Shown: positions 23,602 to 33,467 of the stretch, piece after piece
How the letters are laid out: each line of letters opens with the position of its first letter
Position numbering within the stretch: the stretch's first letter is position 1
From: JABCPH02 sp963524305
GTDB lineage: Bacteria; Fusobacteriota; Fusobacteriia; Fusobacteriales; Leptotrichiaceae
Reading direction: 5' to 3'
Length of the DNA: 64,000 bases
Assembly: GCA_963524305.1 (NCBI GenBank)
Contig: CAURGH010000005.1
Coordinates: 32,235 to 96,234 of the forward strand
Notes under the pieces: model-generated
Seen by the model: only the letters and a program-made list of their open reading frames with translations
What the model was told of the DNA's origin: nothing
Databases searched by the model: none
Position numbers and translations under genes: made by a program

Positions 23602-26001
23602 CTAACCTCCCATCGCTATGAATTTTTCTTCAAAGAATCTTCTCATTATTTCTTCCACTTTTCTAGCTAAATCCTTACTATCTCCACCAGAATTTTCAAT
23701 AACAACTGTCGGAGAAAATGTATATTGATTATTTCCGCCATTATTTTTCCCAGAAGATGAAGAACTAGAATTTTTATTAATTAATGATTTTGATGAACCA
23801 CCAAATTGGTCTCTCATCATCCTTCTTGTTGCTTCAGCAGTCGAAATTCTAGTACCTTGTGGCAAGTTCATAGTCATTTCTTCGTTAGCCAAAAATTGTT
23901 GACCGCTCGGCAACCTAATCATTTCCGCTCCTTTTTCTGCAACAGTAACTGGTCCCCCTTCCCAAGATTTATCTCCTATATATCTACCTTTTCCGCCACC
24001 TAAAAATCCTAACCAAGACGGCGGTTTTACTTTAAACATTCCAGCGATTTTACCAGCGATTTCACTTACTTTTCCAGCCAATCCATCAAAAAAGCCTTTG
24101 ATTGCATTAATTACTCCTTGCGCAATACTTTTCGCTTTATTAAATCCTTGAGTAAAAAAAGTTGCAATCTTGTTAACAACAGCACCAATTGAGTTTACAA
24201 CCCCGGCAATGACTGCCAAGACTGCACCCATTATGCTTGCAACTATTCCAATTATCGTAGATAGTACACCGACAATTGCGCCAACTATAGCTGCAAAAAC
24301 ATTAACTATGACCTGCACAATCGGAACTAACGTAGCTATTAACACTGCCCCTATTTGTAACACAATCCCAATAATCGGAATTAAAGCCGTACCTATCTGT
24401 ACTGCTAGATTAACAATTACTGCAAATATTTGCATTACTGGTGCAAGAGTCGGAGCCAACATGGAAACCGCTTGCATTATTTGACCGAACGCCATTGCAA
24501 ACATATTCCCAATACTTCCAAAATCAATATTGGCGAACAATGTCATTACAGCATTACCTATATCACTGAATATTTGACCTATTTGGCTAAAATTAATGCC
24601 ACTTAACATTTGACCAATCACTCCTGCAACTTGCCCTGCTAAGCTAATTATCATATTTAATCCATTAGCAATGCCGTTTGTAAGTCCATCGCCACCAATT
24701 CCACTAAACGCTTGTGATAAAGTCTGACCTATGCCTTTTAAAGGTTCTAATAACGGACCAAAATTCAATTTACCAAGAATATTAACGATCCCATTTAATG
24801 CACCATCAGCCATTGTTGCCATTCCTGAAAATGCTTTTTGAACATCTTGAGCCATTTTTTGACCCATAGGTGTATTTAATAAACTATTTACTTTTGTAAG
24901 CATTCCGTCCATAGCTTGTTGCCCCGCATTTTGAGCTTGTTGCCAAACTTTTCCAAATGTCAAAGGCATTTGATTATACTTTGCCTCTATGTCGTCAGCA
25001 CTTCCTAACACTGCGTTTTTAATTACATCAGAAGTAATTTTACCTTCAGAACCTAATTTTTTAAGTTGTGCCATAGATACTCCCATTGACTCTGCTATTT
25101 TTTGAGCCAGTATTGGAGCGTTTTCCATTACTGAACGAAACTCATCACCTTGCAACTTACCAGATGTCATAGCTTGATTTAATTGATACATTGCCGCACT
25201 AGCCTCTCCTGCTGATGTTCCTGATACCTTAAAAGCTTTGTCTAATGTACTTGTAAATTTAACTGCTTCCGCGTCATTAAATAATCCTTTTGTAAGCATT
25301 TTTAATTTGGCGATTGAGTCAAGTTGCTGCCCGTAATCTGCCCCACTCTGTTGAGATGCTGCAAATGTTTTTTGTTTTAAACCGGCAACATCGTTAGTGA
25401 CCATTCCAAGCCTTGAATTTCTCAATGAATTTTCATCAGAAGCTTTTGCTAGTCCTGCAAAACTAAGTCCACCAGCAATACTCCCAACTGCTCCTAATTT
25501 ACCAAGTAATCCACCGAGTTTCCCTATTATTCCTGTTATTTTGCTACCGATTTCTTTTAATTTTGAACCAAAATTCTTAAGATTTTCAGGCTTAAATGCT
25601 CCTTTTATTTTTTCGCCTAACTTCGGAAAAAGATTGCCTAATGAGCCACCTACACCTTTTAAGCTATTAAATTTGTCACGAATCGCATCCAGTCCCGACG
25701 CTGCTTTTTTACCGACTAGCGGTATTCTTTCAACTCCATTAATCAATCCATTAGTAAGATTTTCAAATTTAAAATTTTGGATTTTGCTTTGTAATTGTGA
25801 TATGTTAGGTATTAAACTAGCCATTTTAGTTTTTAACTTTTCAAACGCCGAACCACCAACTTTGTTTCCAATTTTAGATATTTTCTCCTCTAATTTGGAA
25901 GCGGCTGGCAACAAAGATTGCATTTTAGATTTTATTTTATTAAAAGGGCTATCTTCGGCTTTTACACTTAACAATAATTCTAATTTATTTCCACCAGCCA
26001 T
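23602..26001 (-). CDS. tail tape measure protein
   Basis: 799 aa from the ATG at 26001 (AAGGAGGGATAAA before it; an ATG seven codons upstream lacks this). Sets tail length. The region around 215-330 is the tape-measure domain, with SGTSAGEASAAMYQLNQAMT and KLQGDEFRSVMENAPILA. Long Ala/Ile/Gly hydrophobic segments (about 480-650) are the membrane-active core. The tail length would scale with these helices. The GT frame of the chaperone ends two bases before its ATG. Confidence 0.92.
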   Translation of the reverse strand: MAGGNKLELLLSVKAEDSPFNKIKSKMQSLLPAASKLEEKISKIGNKVGGSAFEKLKTKMASLIPNISQLQSKIQNFKFENLTNGLINGVERIPLVGKKAASGLDAIRDKFNSLKGVGGSLGNLFPKLGEKIKGAFKPENLKNFGSKLKEIGSKITGIIGKLGGLLGKLGAVGSIAGGLSFAGLAKASDENSLRNSRLGMVTNDVAGLKQKTFAASQQSGADYGQQLDSIAKLKMLTKGLFNDAEAVKFTSTLDKAFKVSGTSAGEASAAMYQLNQAMTSGKLQGDEFRSVMENAPILAQKIAESMGVSMAQLKKLGSEGKITSDVIKNAVLGSADDIEAKYNQMPLTFGKVWQQAQNAGQQAMDGMLTKVNSLLNTPMGQKMAQDVQKAFSGMATMADGALNGIVNILGKLNFGPLLEPLKGIGQTLSQAFSGIGGDGLTNGIANGLNMIISLAGQVAGVIGQMLSGINFSQIGQIFSDIGNAVMTLFANIDFGSIGNMFAMAFGQIMQAVSMLAPTLAPVMQIFAVIVNLAVQIGTALIPIIGIVLQIGAVLIATLVPIVQVIVNVFAAIVGAIVGVLSTIIGIVASIMGAVLAVIAGVVNSIGAVVNKIATFFTQGFNKAKSIAQGVINAIKGFFDGLAGKVSEIAGKIAGMFKVKPPSWLGFLGGGKGRYIGDKSWEGGPVTVAEKGAEMIRLPSGQQFLANEEMTMNLPQGTRISTAEATRRMMRDQFGGSSKSLINKNSSSSSSGKNNGGNNQYTFSPTVVIENSGGDSKDLARKVEEIMRRFFEEKFIAMGG

Positions 26002-26002
26002 T

Positions 26003-26190
26003 TTATCCCTCCTTTTCTTCAAAATCCATTATTGCTCTACACCATTGAAAGAACCGAACGTTATCCATATCCAAGACAACGTTTGGGTCTTTTATTTTTC
26101 TTTTCACAATAAACTCCCATTTCATTTTAATCATTGGGTCTTCGTACTGCTCACTAGCTATTTCAAGGTCATGTTTAATTTTCTTTTCTT
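26003..26190 (-). CDS. frameshift extension of the tail chaperone (gpT-like)
   Basis: A -1 frame relative to the upstream gene, open from 26203 to the TAA at 26003-26005 and without a start codon and ribosome site of its own. It encodes KIKHDLEIASEQYEDPMIKM and then a Trp/Phe-rich end. Between the tail tube and tape measure most phages make a gpG and a gpG-T fusion by -1 frameshifting, and the A-rich DNA at 26179-26190 (AAG-AAA-AGA-AAA) is a suitable slip region, though not a textbook heptamer. Confidence 0.65.
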
Positions 26191-26544
26191 GCTCTCTTTG
26201 TACTTACCCATATAATCAAGAATCACCATTATCAGCTCAACCAATGCCTCTTCATCGTATTCAAAAAAATTGATTTTTCTAGCTTCATTTGGCTTTTCAA
26301 CCATTTTCGGCAATATTGTTGCTGCGAATACAGGAATATCCTTATCTGTTAAAAATTTTGTCAAAGCATTTGTGTAAACTTGATAATTTTGTGGCTTAGT
26401 TAATCTAAAATCAAATTCTTTTAAAGTTCCTTCTGAATCTACATATATCTCTTGCCCTTTAATATTCAATCTTCCTAAATTATCAATAAAAACATTGCTT
26501 TCTTGCTCTTTTTCTTCTATTTTTTCATTTTCTTTATTCGCCAT
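26158..26544 (-). CDS. tail assembly chaperone, gpG-like (XkdN position)
   Basis: 128 aa; acidic N-terminus followed by a conserved-looking core (DFRLTKPQNYQVYTNALTKF). Keeps the tape measure soluble during tail assembly. Its last codons overlap the -1 frame described at 26003-26190. Confidence 0.7.
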   Translation of the reverse strand: MANKENEKIEEKEQESNVFIDNLGRLNIKGQEIYVDSEGTLKEFDFRLTKPQNYQVYTNALTKFLTDKDIPVFAATILPKMVEKPNEARKINFFEYDEEALVELIMVILDYMGKYKESKKRKLNMTLK

Positions 26545-26557
26545 TTATTATTTCCTC

Positions 26558-26986
26558 CTAAACTTTTTCATCATATTTTGCACATTGTATTGTATATTCA
26601 ATGTCAACATCTTTGGTGTTGTTTTTTCTCTCTCCACCTTTTTGGATAGAAACACCTTGTCCATTTCCAACGATTTTATTCATTCCTGAGGCATCAATAT
26701 ATGTCAAAGTCCCTAAAACTCCGTTTGGGTTCGCATTACATTTAGTCAAGAATATATCATCGTCAGAGCCTTTTATTGTTGTCAACTTAATTTCTCTTTT
26801 TGTTGTTTTTGTTTGAATCGTAGGGACGTTTCCCTTGATGTCTGGGTCTCCCATTGTGTGAGAATCTTCTGTTGGATTATTCTCTATATTTTTAGCCTCT
26901 TTAATCATATACGTTTCACCTCCAAATGTAATGATTAAATCAACCTTACTCAAATCAATTGATTTTTCTAAAAAATTATTTCCCAT
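26558..26986 (-). CDS. tail tube protein (XkdM-like)
   Basis: 142 aa, located right after the sheath as in contractile phages. It has the beta-rich composition and GDPDIKGNVPTIQTKTTKRE segment of tube proteins that stack into the inner tube. Ends TIQCAKYDEKV. Confidence 0.7.
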   Translation of the reverse strand: MGNNFLEKSIDLSKVDLIITFGGETYMIKEAKNIENNPTEDSHTMGDPDIKGNVPTIQTKTTKREIKLTTIKGSDDDIFLTKCNANPNGVLGTLTYIDASGMNKIVGNGQGVSIQKGGERKNNTKDVDIEYTIQCAKYDEKV

Positions 26987-26997
26987 TTTCTACCTCC

Positions 26998-28029
26998 TTA
27001 TGCCGTTAATGGTTCGTCATGCCAAACCAATACAACTTCAATTTTTTCTATTTCCGTGCTAATTGTGAAATCGATTTTTACATTTCTAAGTGTACGATTG
27101 ATGTAATCGTCTACAGTCAATCCTGTCTGTGCCGAAGTGTCTTCAATACTTGGAACCGTAACCTTAAACAAGTATTCGCCACTATTATTCTTAGCAACTG
27201 CTCCTTGTTTCCCCATTGCTAGCATTACTCTATTCAATAGTGCTTCGACTTTAGGAATACCTTCACCGTCCATTGTTGTATTCTTTTCTTCGATTAACAT
27301 TCTAGCCAAATTAGTTTCGATGTTGTGTACAATCGCATCTATTTTGATAGTTTGGTCTGCATGTCTTACACCATCAGCACACCAAGAACCGCTTGTTACA
27401 GCATTGTATCCAACAAAATTTCTAGTGTAATTAATATTACCTTCTTCATTATCGCTTTCTTCTGTCAAAGTTTTAGCCGACGGATCTACCCCTAATATTC
27501 TCCTGTCGCTCCAACGCCCATTAATTCCTTGAGCGAACGTATAAGCTGGCAATCCGAATATATCCAAGTTTCCGCCTTCGGCTTTCCCTGCCATAAAATA
27601 TATTCTTACACTTTCTTTTAATTTGTTATTTTCTGCTGTTGAATTCGCTACAATTGCAAACTTAACGTTTCTAGTTAGCCATTTAGCCAACGCTTTTGTA
27701 AATTCCTCATCATAAAAATCTACAATCACACCGTAAAAATCGCCAGTTGGTAAACTATCTAAAAATTCTTCATTTGGCGTCGCTTTACTTGCGCAATACC
27801 AAACATCTGGCTGAATTACATTCCCATCGCTATCCTCTTGTGACAAAAATGTTTCTACACCTTTGTACATTTTAGAATTAGCTCCAAAATCTGTTTTAAC
27901 ATCATCCAATTTTGTATACTTCTTGTAAGATTTATCTGCCTCTTTAGTTATAAATAAGACTTTTCCAAAATCGCCTAGCAATAAAGGCTTTGTTGGTCTT
28001 ATTACTGTTACTTTTATTTTCTTAGCCAT
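26998..28029 (-). CDS. contractile tail sheath protein (DUF3383-like)
   Basis: 343 aa. N-terminal strand (VTVIRPTKPLLLGDFGKVLF), a middle Asp/Gly-rich domain and the C-terminal sheath domain (DDYINRTLRNVKIDFTIS) fit the DUF3383/XkdK sheath family. Contraction drives the tube through the envelope. This gene and the gpJ/gp25 genes define a myovirus-type tail. Confidence 0.82.
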   Translation of the reverse strand: MAKKIKVTVIRPTKPLLLGDFGKVLFITKEADKSYKKYTKLDDVKTDFGANSKMYKGVETFLSQEDSDGNVIQPDVWYCASKATPNEEFLDSLPTGDFYGVIVDFYDEEFTKALAKWLTRNVKFAIVANSTAENNKLKESVRIYFMAGKAEGGNLDIFGLPAYTFAQGINGRWSDRRILGVDPSAKTLTEESDNEEGNINYTRNFVGYNAVTSGSWCADGVRHADQTIKIDAIVHNIETNLARMLIEEKNTTMDGEGIPKVEALLNRVMLAMGKQGAVAKNNSGEYLFKVTVPSIEDTSAQTGLTVDDYINRTLRNVKIDFTISTEIEKIEVVLVWHDEPLTA

Positions 28030-28504
28030 TCTCTACCTCCGTTTTCACTTCTACATCTTTTATTAAATCTCTTACTCTTTCGCTTGATTCTCGCCAGTTC
28101 ATTTCTACATCAAAACTAAATCTGTAAATATATTGACTGCTCTCAAGGAAAGTTAAATCTTTTATTTCTATCTCGTCATCACTTAATCCAAATCCGTTCC
28201 TAACCAAGTCATGTCTTTTCTTAAATACTATAACCTCAAGCAATTCACTAGCCATTTCTTCTGCTCTTGCCTGTGTTGGAGCATAAAAATCAAATTGTAA
28301 ATAAGCGATAACTAATCTCAAAGCCTTTTCCTTAATCTGTGTATCTGTCTTTTCGACAGTTCTGTATGCACTGTATGCTGACTTGTTAAGACTTATCGTA
28401 TGCATAACAGCACATTCTGATGGCTTTTTAGCTACATAATTATCACGAATAATTTGGAAATCTACGAAACTGGCTAACAATTTTCTTAATATTTCATTTT
28501 TCAT
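28022..28504 (-). CDS. tail terminator / neck protein
   Basis: 160 aa. YLQFDFYAPTQARAEEMASE resembles the LIC_12616-type neck protein that caps the tail. Overlaps the sheath start by eight bases. Confidence 0.6.
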   Translation of the reverse strand: MKNEILRKLLASFVDFQIIRDNYVAKKPSECAVMHTISLNKSAYSAYRTVEKTDTQIKEKALRLVIAYLQFDFYAPTQARAEEMASELLEVIVFKKRHDLVRNGFGLSDDEIEIKDLTFLESSQYIYRFSFDVEMNWRESSERVRDLIKDVEVKTEVENG

Positions 28505-28833
28505 TCTTGCACCCTTTCAATATAATAAATTCTAAGTTCATCGTGTTTCATGTAGTTCTTTGCTGTTGTTACAATATAGTTATTTCCCTCAAATTCAATT
28601 GTATTTTTCAAGTCAATATCAATATAACAGTATATTTTTTTAGTATCTAAAGTCACTTGTATCCCTTGATCCACAAGCATACTTATGTCCTGCCTGTTAA
28701 GATTAAATACCGCTCCCTCAAAATCTATACTTTCATCAACTTCAACCAGTTCCGAATTAATCCACTTGCTTGTTCTTTTTGATATTTTGCATTTACTAAA
28801 AAATCTCTTTGGTATAAATGTTTTATGTGCCAT
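28501..28833 (-). CDS. head-tail joining / stopper-type protein
   Basis: 110 aa, beta-rich (IQVTLDTKKIYCYIDIDLKN), in the usual slot between the adaptor and tail terminator. Assigned by position; sequence match is weak. Confidence 0.45.
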   Translation of the reverse strand: MAHKTFIPKRFFSKCKISKRTSKWINSELVEVDESIDFEGAVFNLNRQDISMLVDQGIQVTLDTKKIYCYIDIDLKNTIEFEGNNYIVTTAKNYMKHDELRIYYIERVQE

Positions 28834-29286
28834 TTATGCCCCCACAATCTCATAATTTATTGATTCATAAAGCGAATGTGTATCCATAAGTGGCTTGCTA
28901 TGACCTTTTTTCTTTACAGTTTGTGGATTAAGTGCTGCAAAGTTTCCACTTGCTATTGTTTTCTTTATCTTTTGAACTATAAAAGTTCCTAGATTTTCAT
29001 AAGCTTGTTGCGCTGACATTCCGCCTTGAATAATTTGCTCAACTTGTTGTTTCATATACTCTTTTATTTCATTTTGTGCGTTTGCAGTACCAACTGATAA
29101 TCTAAAAAATGGTCTAGCTGGCATTCTGCTTGTCCCATATTCATTAAATATTGCATAATCTTGAACTGAAATACCGTTTGCACTTCCATTTCCAAGCACT
29201 CCTACCTTCACGGCATGTGTTTGCAAATATTTCAATTCCTTATCCAACTTTTCCAACCCTTCTAATTGATAAATTATTTCAGCCAT
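28834..29286 (-). CDS. HK97 gp10-like head-tail connector
   Basis: 150 aa. VKVGVLGNGSANGISVQDYA followed by FNEYGTSRMPARPFF is the typical N-E-x-G-T-x-x-x-P-A-R-P-F core of gp10/virion-morphogenesis proteins. Forms part of the neck. Confidence 0.75.
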   Translation of the reverse strand: MAEIIYQLEGLEKLDKELKYLQTHAVKVGVLGNGSANGISVQDYAIFNEYGTSRMPARPFFRLSVGTANAQNEIKEYMKQQVEQIIQGGMSAQQAYENLGTFIVQKIKKTIASGNFAALNPQTVKKKGHSKPLMDTHSLYESINYEIVGA

Positions 29287-29791
29287 ATATCCTCCTCACA
29301 ACACTTTCAATTTTCTCTCTCTTATTAGCCACAAAATCCACAAATGTGTAAGAAATATCGTCGATTTTATAACTCTTATACTTTCCACTCTCTTCATCCA
29401 TACTGTTTATAAAGTCATTTACAAGCATACAAAGCTCATATTTAAGCCAACTAGGTAGTTCATCATATCCAGCTTTATAAGTTACTTCCAACTCTTGTTC
29501 TTTATCACAGCAAGGGCAATGCTTAAACTTAACTATCTCAATATAATTTCTGCGGTGTTTATATTCTTTATCAATGCTAATCTCTTTAACTTCAACGACA
29601 GGACGCTTATTTAAGTAAATATATTTGTTATAATCATAATCCTCTGTAAGTTCTTCAACTTCTAATTTGTATCCAATTACATTTTCAATTTGACTAATTG
29701 CAATGCCAAGCAAGGTTTCAACCCTAGCTTTTTCGTTATCTGCTAAGGTCGTACCTGTTATTTTTTCATAGTCATTTACTGTTATCAGCAT
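29279..29791 (-). CDS. head-tail adaptor (gp6/YqbG-like)
   Basis: 170 aa, helical. Ends in DISYTFVDFVANKREKIESV. A CPCC motif after a His in the middle (KHCPCCDKEQELEV) could bind metal or be a structural turn; unusual for this family. Adjacent to the capsid gene. Confidence 0.6.
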   Translation of the reverse strand: MLITVNDYEKITGTTLADNEKARVETLLGIAISQIENVIGYKLEVEELTEDYDYNKYIYLNKRPVVEVKEISIDKEYKHRRNYIEIVKFKHCPCCDKEQELEVTYKAGYDELPSWLKYELCMLVNDFINSMDEESGKYKSYKIDDISYTFVDFVANKREKIESVVRRIYG

Positions 29792-29802
29792 TCAAACCAC
29801 CT

Positions 29803-31482
29803 TTATTTTACTTTTAAAACTGAGAACGCTTTGGCTCTTGTAACTTTTCCACCGATTCTAATTCTAGTAAAGTATGTTGTAATTCTCTTATCAGGATCTC
29901 TATGTAATTCTTGCTCAAAGTTTTGTTTCATAACATATGTATAACCTTTCGCAAAGTCACAGAATACGGCTGGATATTTACCAGTTGCTATGTCATCCAA
30001 GAATTCTTCAACATAAACTGGGTATCCATTAAATTTCATTGTAGCTCCGTCTCTAATTGTATTCCATAAAGGCACACCGTTCGCATCTTTCCATAATTTC
30101 ATTTCTTCATACAATTTTGGTGACACATAATAAGCAGAGCCTTGTCTATAACTTAATTTCATACCAGTTTCAAGTTTAACCATATCTTCCCAAGTAACTT
30201 TATTAGTTGCACCTGTTGTTACTGCTCCAGCCAAAACATCTGTATTTGTTAAGAACCCCTCAATGCATTGTTCTGTTGTAGTGTTGTAAGTTCCTTTTAA
30301 TGTTAAAGCTGATAATGTTTGACCGAATTCTTCTGAAATAGCTTCTTTTATTTCGCCGACAATATCAAATGCCGTATCTGCCCTTGTTTCATCTGTAACT
30401 GGGTATCTAACTTGTCTCATTCCCGCAGTTATTTCAATTTGACTATAAGCCAAAGAACCGTCTCTAGTATTCCCAGCACCTTCTTTTACAATTTCATTTG
30501 CTTCAGTTATTTCATTTCTAACCGGAATGATAATTGATTTTTCCTTTAAAGTTACAATTTTACCTTTCATTAAGAAATTAGATATTTCTTTAGTCTCTTT
30601 CAAAATTTCATTTGATAATATTGACGGCATTAAAATTGGAGTTACCCCAGTCGTCATTATAGGCGCTTTAATTAATCCTTCGATATTCCTATCTCCTGTT
30701 TTTAAAAATTTTACAAATGCATCATTTTCCTTTTTTTCTTCTGTTTCAGGGTTGGATATACCTTTTTTCATAAGTTCATCTAAAGATTTACCCATTTTTT
30801 CAAGTTCTTCGTTAGTTTTCCCAACTTTGCCTTCCAATTCTTCATTTTTCTTTAATGCAGCCGCTAAATCCTCATTCGCTTTTTTTATATCCTCTGTGTT
30901 TTGGTTCATTCCTTTTTCCAAATCCTCGATATTTTTTGGCATATTATCATCTCCTTTATTATTTTTATTTATATTGTTATCGCCTTTTACTGTTTGCACA
31001 GTCGCCCCAGGTATTGCACCTTTCAAAACTACACTACCCTCAACAACTTCAAATTCTTTAATTATTCTAGCGGTTACTTCGCCTTTGTCTGTTTGCACTT
31101 TCCCAAACTCTCTTTGTTTTAAAAATCCGCCAACAGACATTTCATAGTTCGCTCCATTGTTTTTCATCATCGAATAAACTTTTTGAGCGTCTAAATTCAA
31201 AGCATTACCGTTTTCGTCTGTTGATAAATCAAGTTTAGCTGAGAACTTAAGATTTCCAGTTTCATCTTGATAAACTTTCAAAGTTCCGATTTCCTTACTC
31301 CAGTCATGCATATGTAACAAAAAATAAGTCTTATCCTTATTTACTTTATCAAGTGCTGTTTTATCAAAATAATCACCATAGCTGTCAATAACGCTATGTG
31401 TTACCAGTTGCCCTTCGATTATTCCTTTTTCCTCTGTATCTTGTTTCAATACCATTTTGACACTTTTATTAAATTGTTCCAC
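29803..31482 (-). CDS. fused capsid maturation protease and HK97-type major capsid protein
   Basis: 559 aa starting at a GTG with AGGAGGTG upstream. Residues 1-165 are an HK97-type prohead protease: H57/H59 in LLHMHDW and S116 in YEMSVGGF are the likely catalytic residues. Residues 181-260 are a coiled, charged scaffold-like delta domain. Residues about 265-559 are the HK97-fold capsid protein (GVTPILMPSILSNEIL ... YVSPKLYEEMKLWKD). M181 (ATG at 30940-30942) has AAAGGAG eight bases upstream, so the 379-aa capsid precursor can also be made separately. Confidence 0.88.
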   Translation of the reverse strand: MEQFNKSVKMVLKQDTEEKGIIEGQLVTHSVIDSYGDYFDKTALDKVNKDKTYFLLHMHDWSKEIGTLKVYQDETGNLKFSAKLDLSTDENGNALNLDAQKVYSMMKNNGANYEMSVGGFLKQREFGKVQTDKGEVTARIIKEFEVVEGSVVLKGAIPGATVQTVKGDNNINKNNKGDDNMPKNIEDLEKGMNQNTEDIKKANEDLAAALKKNEELEGKVGKTNEELEKMGKSLDELMKKGISNPETEEKKENDAFVKFLKTGDRNIEGLIKAPIMTTGVTPILMPSILSNEILKETKEISNFLMKGKIVTLKEKSIIIPVRNEITEANEIVKEGAGNTRDGSLAYSQIEITAGMRQVRYPVTDETRADTAFDIVGEIKEAISEEFGQTLSALTLKGTYNTTTEQCIEGFLTNTDVLAGAVTTGATNKVTWEDMVKLETGMKLSYRQGSAYYVSPKLYEEMKLWKDANGVPLWNTIRDGATMKFNGYPVYVEEFLDDIATGKYPAVFCDFAKGYTYVMKQNFEQELHRDPDKRITTYFTRIRIGGKVTRAKAFSVLKVK

Positions 31483-31492
31483 TTTACACCTC

Positions 31493-32242
31493 CTATATTA
31501 ATTCGCAATGACAATTTATGACATCTTTAGCGTCCGCATCTAATTCGTGAGGATGCATTAATCCGCAGCTAAATTTTTCATTTGCTTTTTTAGTTTCTTT
31601 GTCACATTTCAAATGGCTTTCTCTGTCTGTTTTACCACCACCTACGTGCCACCAAGTTTTATCAAGCCCCGCCTGCTCCAATCCGTTGAAATATGTTGTT
31701 GTAGCAGTGGTGGCTGTCTCAGTTCTAGCAATAACCATTGCCCTTTTCTTTTCCATACCTCTTATTTTTTTTGTTATTTCTTTTGCTATATCTTTGATGT
31801 TTGTTCCGCTTTCTTGCCCACGCACTATAATTTTGTTTAATATTTTTTTTGTTGTATCTTTTATATTAGTTACTTTTTCCGCAATCACTTCTTCACCTAG
31901 TTTTTTTAATGTTTCATTTTTCACAGTTGGAATTAATTTTTTATCAATTCCACGATGTGTAACAAGAAAATTAGATGTTTCGCTTACTGTTTCGAGTATC
32001 CCCTTTTTCAATTCGTTGAATAATTGACTGCTAAATGTTTCCCAAGCAAATTCACTCAAAAACATCTGCTCATCTACATCAATTTCTCCACGTAACTGCT
32101 TAAAAATAAGCCTTAGCCTATTAAATTGTTTTTTAATTAGTCTATTACGCATTTTCAACTGTCTTTTAGCGATTATCTTTTTTTGAGAATTAGTCAACTT
32201 GATCTTCTTCATTTTCTTCTTCACTTGATTCAGTTTCTTCAT
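31493..32242 (-). CDS. phage head morphogenesis protein (SPP1 gp7/Mu F-like)
   Basis: 249 aa. A very basic N-terminus precedes the helical core. RAMVIARTETATTATTTYFN and the end RESHLKCD...VINCHCELI are the conserved R-T-E-x-x-x and H..C-x-C motifs of the family. AGGAGG six bases before the ATG at 32242 defines the start over an ATG 11 codons upstream. Confidence 0.8.
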   Translation of the reverse strand: MKKLNQVKKKMKKIKLTNSQKKIIAKRQLKMRNRLIKKQFNRLRLIFKQLRGEIDVDEQMFLSEFAWETFSSQLFNELKKGILETVSETSNFLVTHRGIDKKLIPTVKNETLKKLGEEVIAEKVTNIKDTTKKILNKIIVRGQESGTNIKDIAKEITKKIRGMEKKRAMVIARTETATTATTTYFNGLEQAGLDKTWWHVGGGKTDRESHLKCDKETKKANEKFSCGLMHPHELDADAKDVINCHCELI

Positions 32243-33467
32243 CGTCTTCCTCCTCAACTGGTTTTTCTTCTTCATACATTTCTTTGAGTGATGTCATTGA
32301 TGTACTTATTAAAATATCGTCTCCGTTCTCAACAGGCGGATATTCAAGCTCTGCCCTCTTCTCGTTTATTGTTAAATAGCTAAGATTGTTAAGCATTGCC
32401 ATTTTCTCTTTTCTGTCCTCTTTCAACACTCCAATCGTACTCGTATCAAAATCTATGTACTCGTTGCTTTCTAGTTTATCTTTCATAATATTATTAAGAT
32501 ACTCGGCTATTTGTTCGACAAGTGGCAATATGTTCTCTGTATACAAATCTTTTTTAGCCTCTTTGTAGTTGCTAAACTTGCTGTTAGTTCTGTCTCCAAT
32601 TAAAATGCTCGGCACATTCATAACAGCGGCAGTTGTATTCCTTATTTCATCCATAGCATTAAGAAAATCAAAGTCCTGTGGCGAAAAGTCTGCCTCTTTT
32701 ATTTCTGCACCGTCTCCATCTAAAATAATTGGTTTTCCAACATTTCTAGCACCACTATTCTGTTGAATTTCGTCTTTAATTTCCTTTTTCTTAAAAGCAT
32801 TTAAGAACTTCTTAACAACAATAATAAGATTCCTCTTACCGCCATTTTTTAATATGCTGTTATTCCATTGCATTATGTAGCACCAGTAATTATGCAAAGC
32901 TGTTAATGATTGCACCTTACTTATTCCATATCCTGCTCCAGCGATATTATCGTAAATATTTACACCTTTTATGTAGTAAAACATCTTTAAATCTTCGCTC
33001 TTGTATTCCTTGTTGTTAATTCTTATTGATTTAATGCCGTTTAATACATTTTGATTGTCATACTCAATATGATAAGAGCCTTTTTTGAATAAAATAAGTT
33101 CGGCTTTTGTGAATAAGTCAACTCTCATTACAAGCAGTTCCCCAAACAGAATATAATACAAAGCGAAATAATTAATAAACTGATCTGTATTAAGCAAGGA
33201 ATTAGGATTCCGCAATGTATTTAACACATAGCTACTTTTAACATCTCTAACATTATCCCCATATCCTTTTTTATACGTTCCCCATTTTAAATTATTAATC
33301 GCTTCATTTATTCTTGTAATAGCCGAACTTGTGAAAGGGTTCTTGTACAATTGGCTCAAAAACTTCTCAGGGTCTTCATCTTCGAGCGTATAACCGTTTA
33401 TAAATTCCGATAACGTAACTGGCGACCTTGTACTCCAAAATCCTTTTGAAAAAATATTAAGTCTCAT
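32190..33467 (-). CDS. portal protein (HK97 type)
   Basis: 425 aa. Dodecameric DNA gate of the capsid. ITRINEAINNLKWGTYKKGY, LRNPNSLLNTDQFINYFALY and VPSILIGDRTNSKFSNYKEA are classical HK97 portal segments. The C-terminus is a Glu/Asp-rich tail. Overlaps the terminase by 11 bases. Confidence 0.9.
   Translation of the reverse strand: MRLNIFSKGFWSTRSPVTLSEFINGYTLEDEDPEKFLSQLYKNPFTSSAITRINEAINNLKWGTYKKGYGDNVRDVKSSYVLNTLRNPNSLLNTDQFINYFALYYILFGELLVMRVDLFTKAELILFKKGSYHIEYDNQNVLNGIKSIRINNKEYKSEDLKMFYYIKGVNIYDNIAGAGYGISKVQSLTALHNYWCYIMQWNNSILKNGGKRNLIIVVKKFLNAFKKKEIKDEIQQNSGARNVGKPIILDGDGAEIKEADFSPQDFDFLNAMDEIRNTTAAVMNVPSILIGDRTNSKFSNYKEAKKDLYTENILPLVEQIAEYLNNIMKDKLESNEYIDFDTSTIGVLKEDRKEKMAMLNNLSYLTINEKRAELEYPPVENGDDILISTSMTSLKEMYEEEKPVEEEDDEETESSEEENEEDQVD

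Noticed and set aside
23806..26215. Long + strand frames opposite the tape measure gene (such as 25397-26215)
   Set aside because: Antisense shadows of a highly conserved gene; no ribosome sites and no family resemblance.
30527..31147. 206-aa + strand frame opposite the protease-capsid gene
   Set aside because: Shadow of the capsid frame with Ser/Phe-rich antisense composition.
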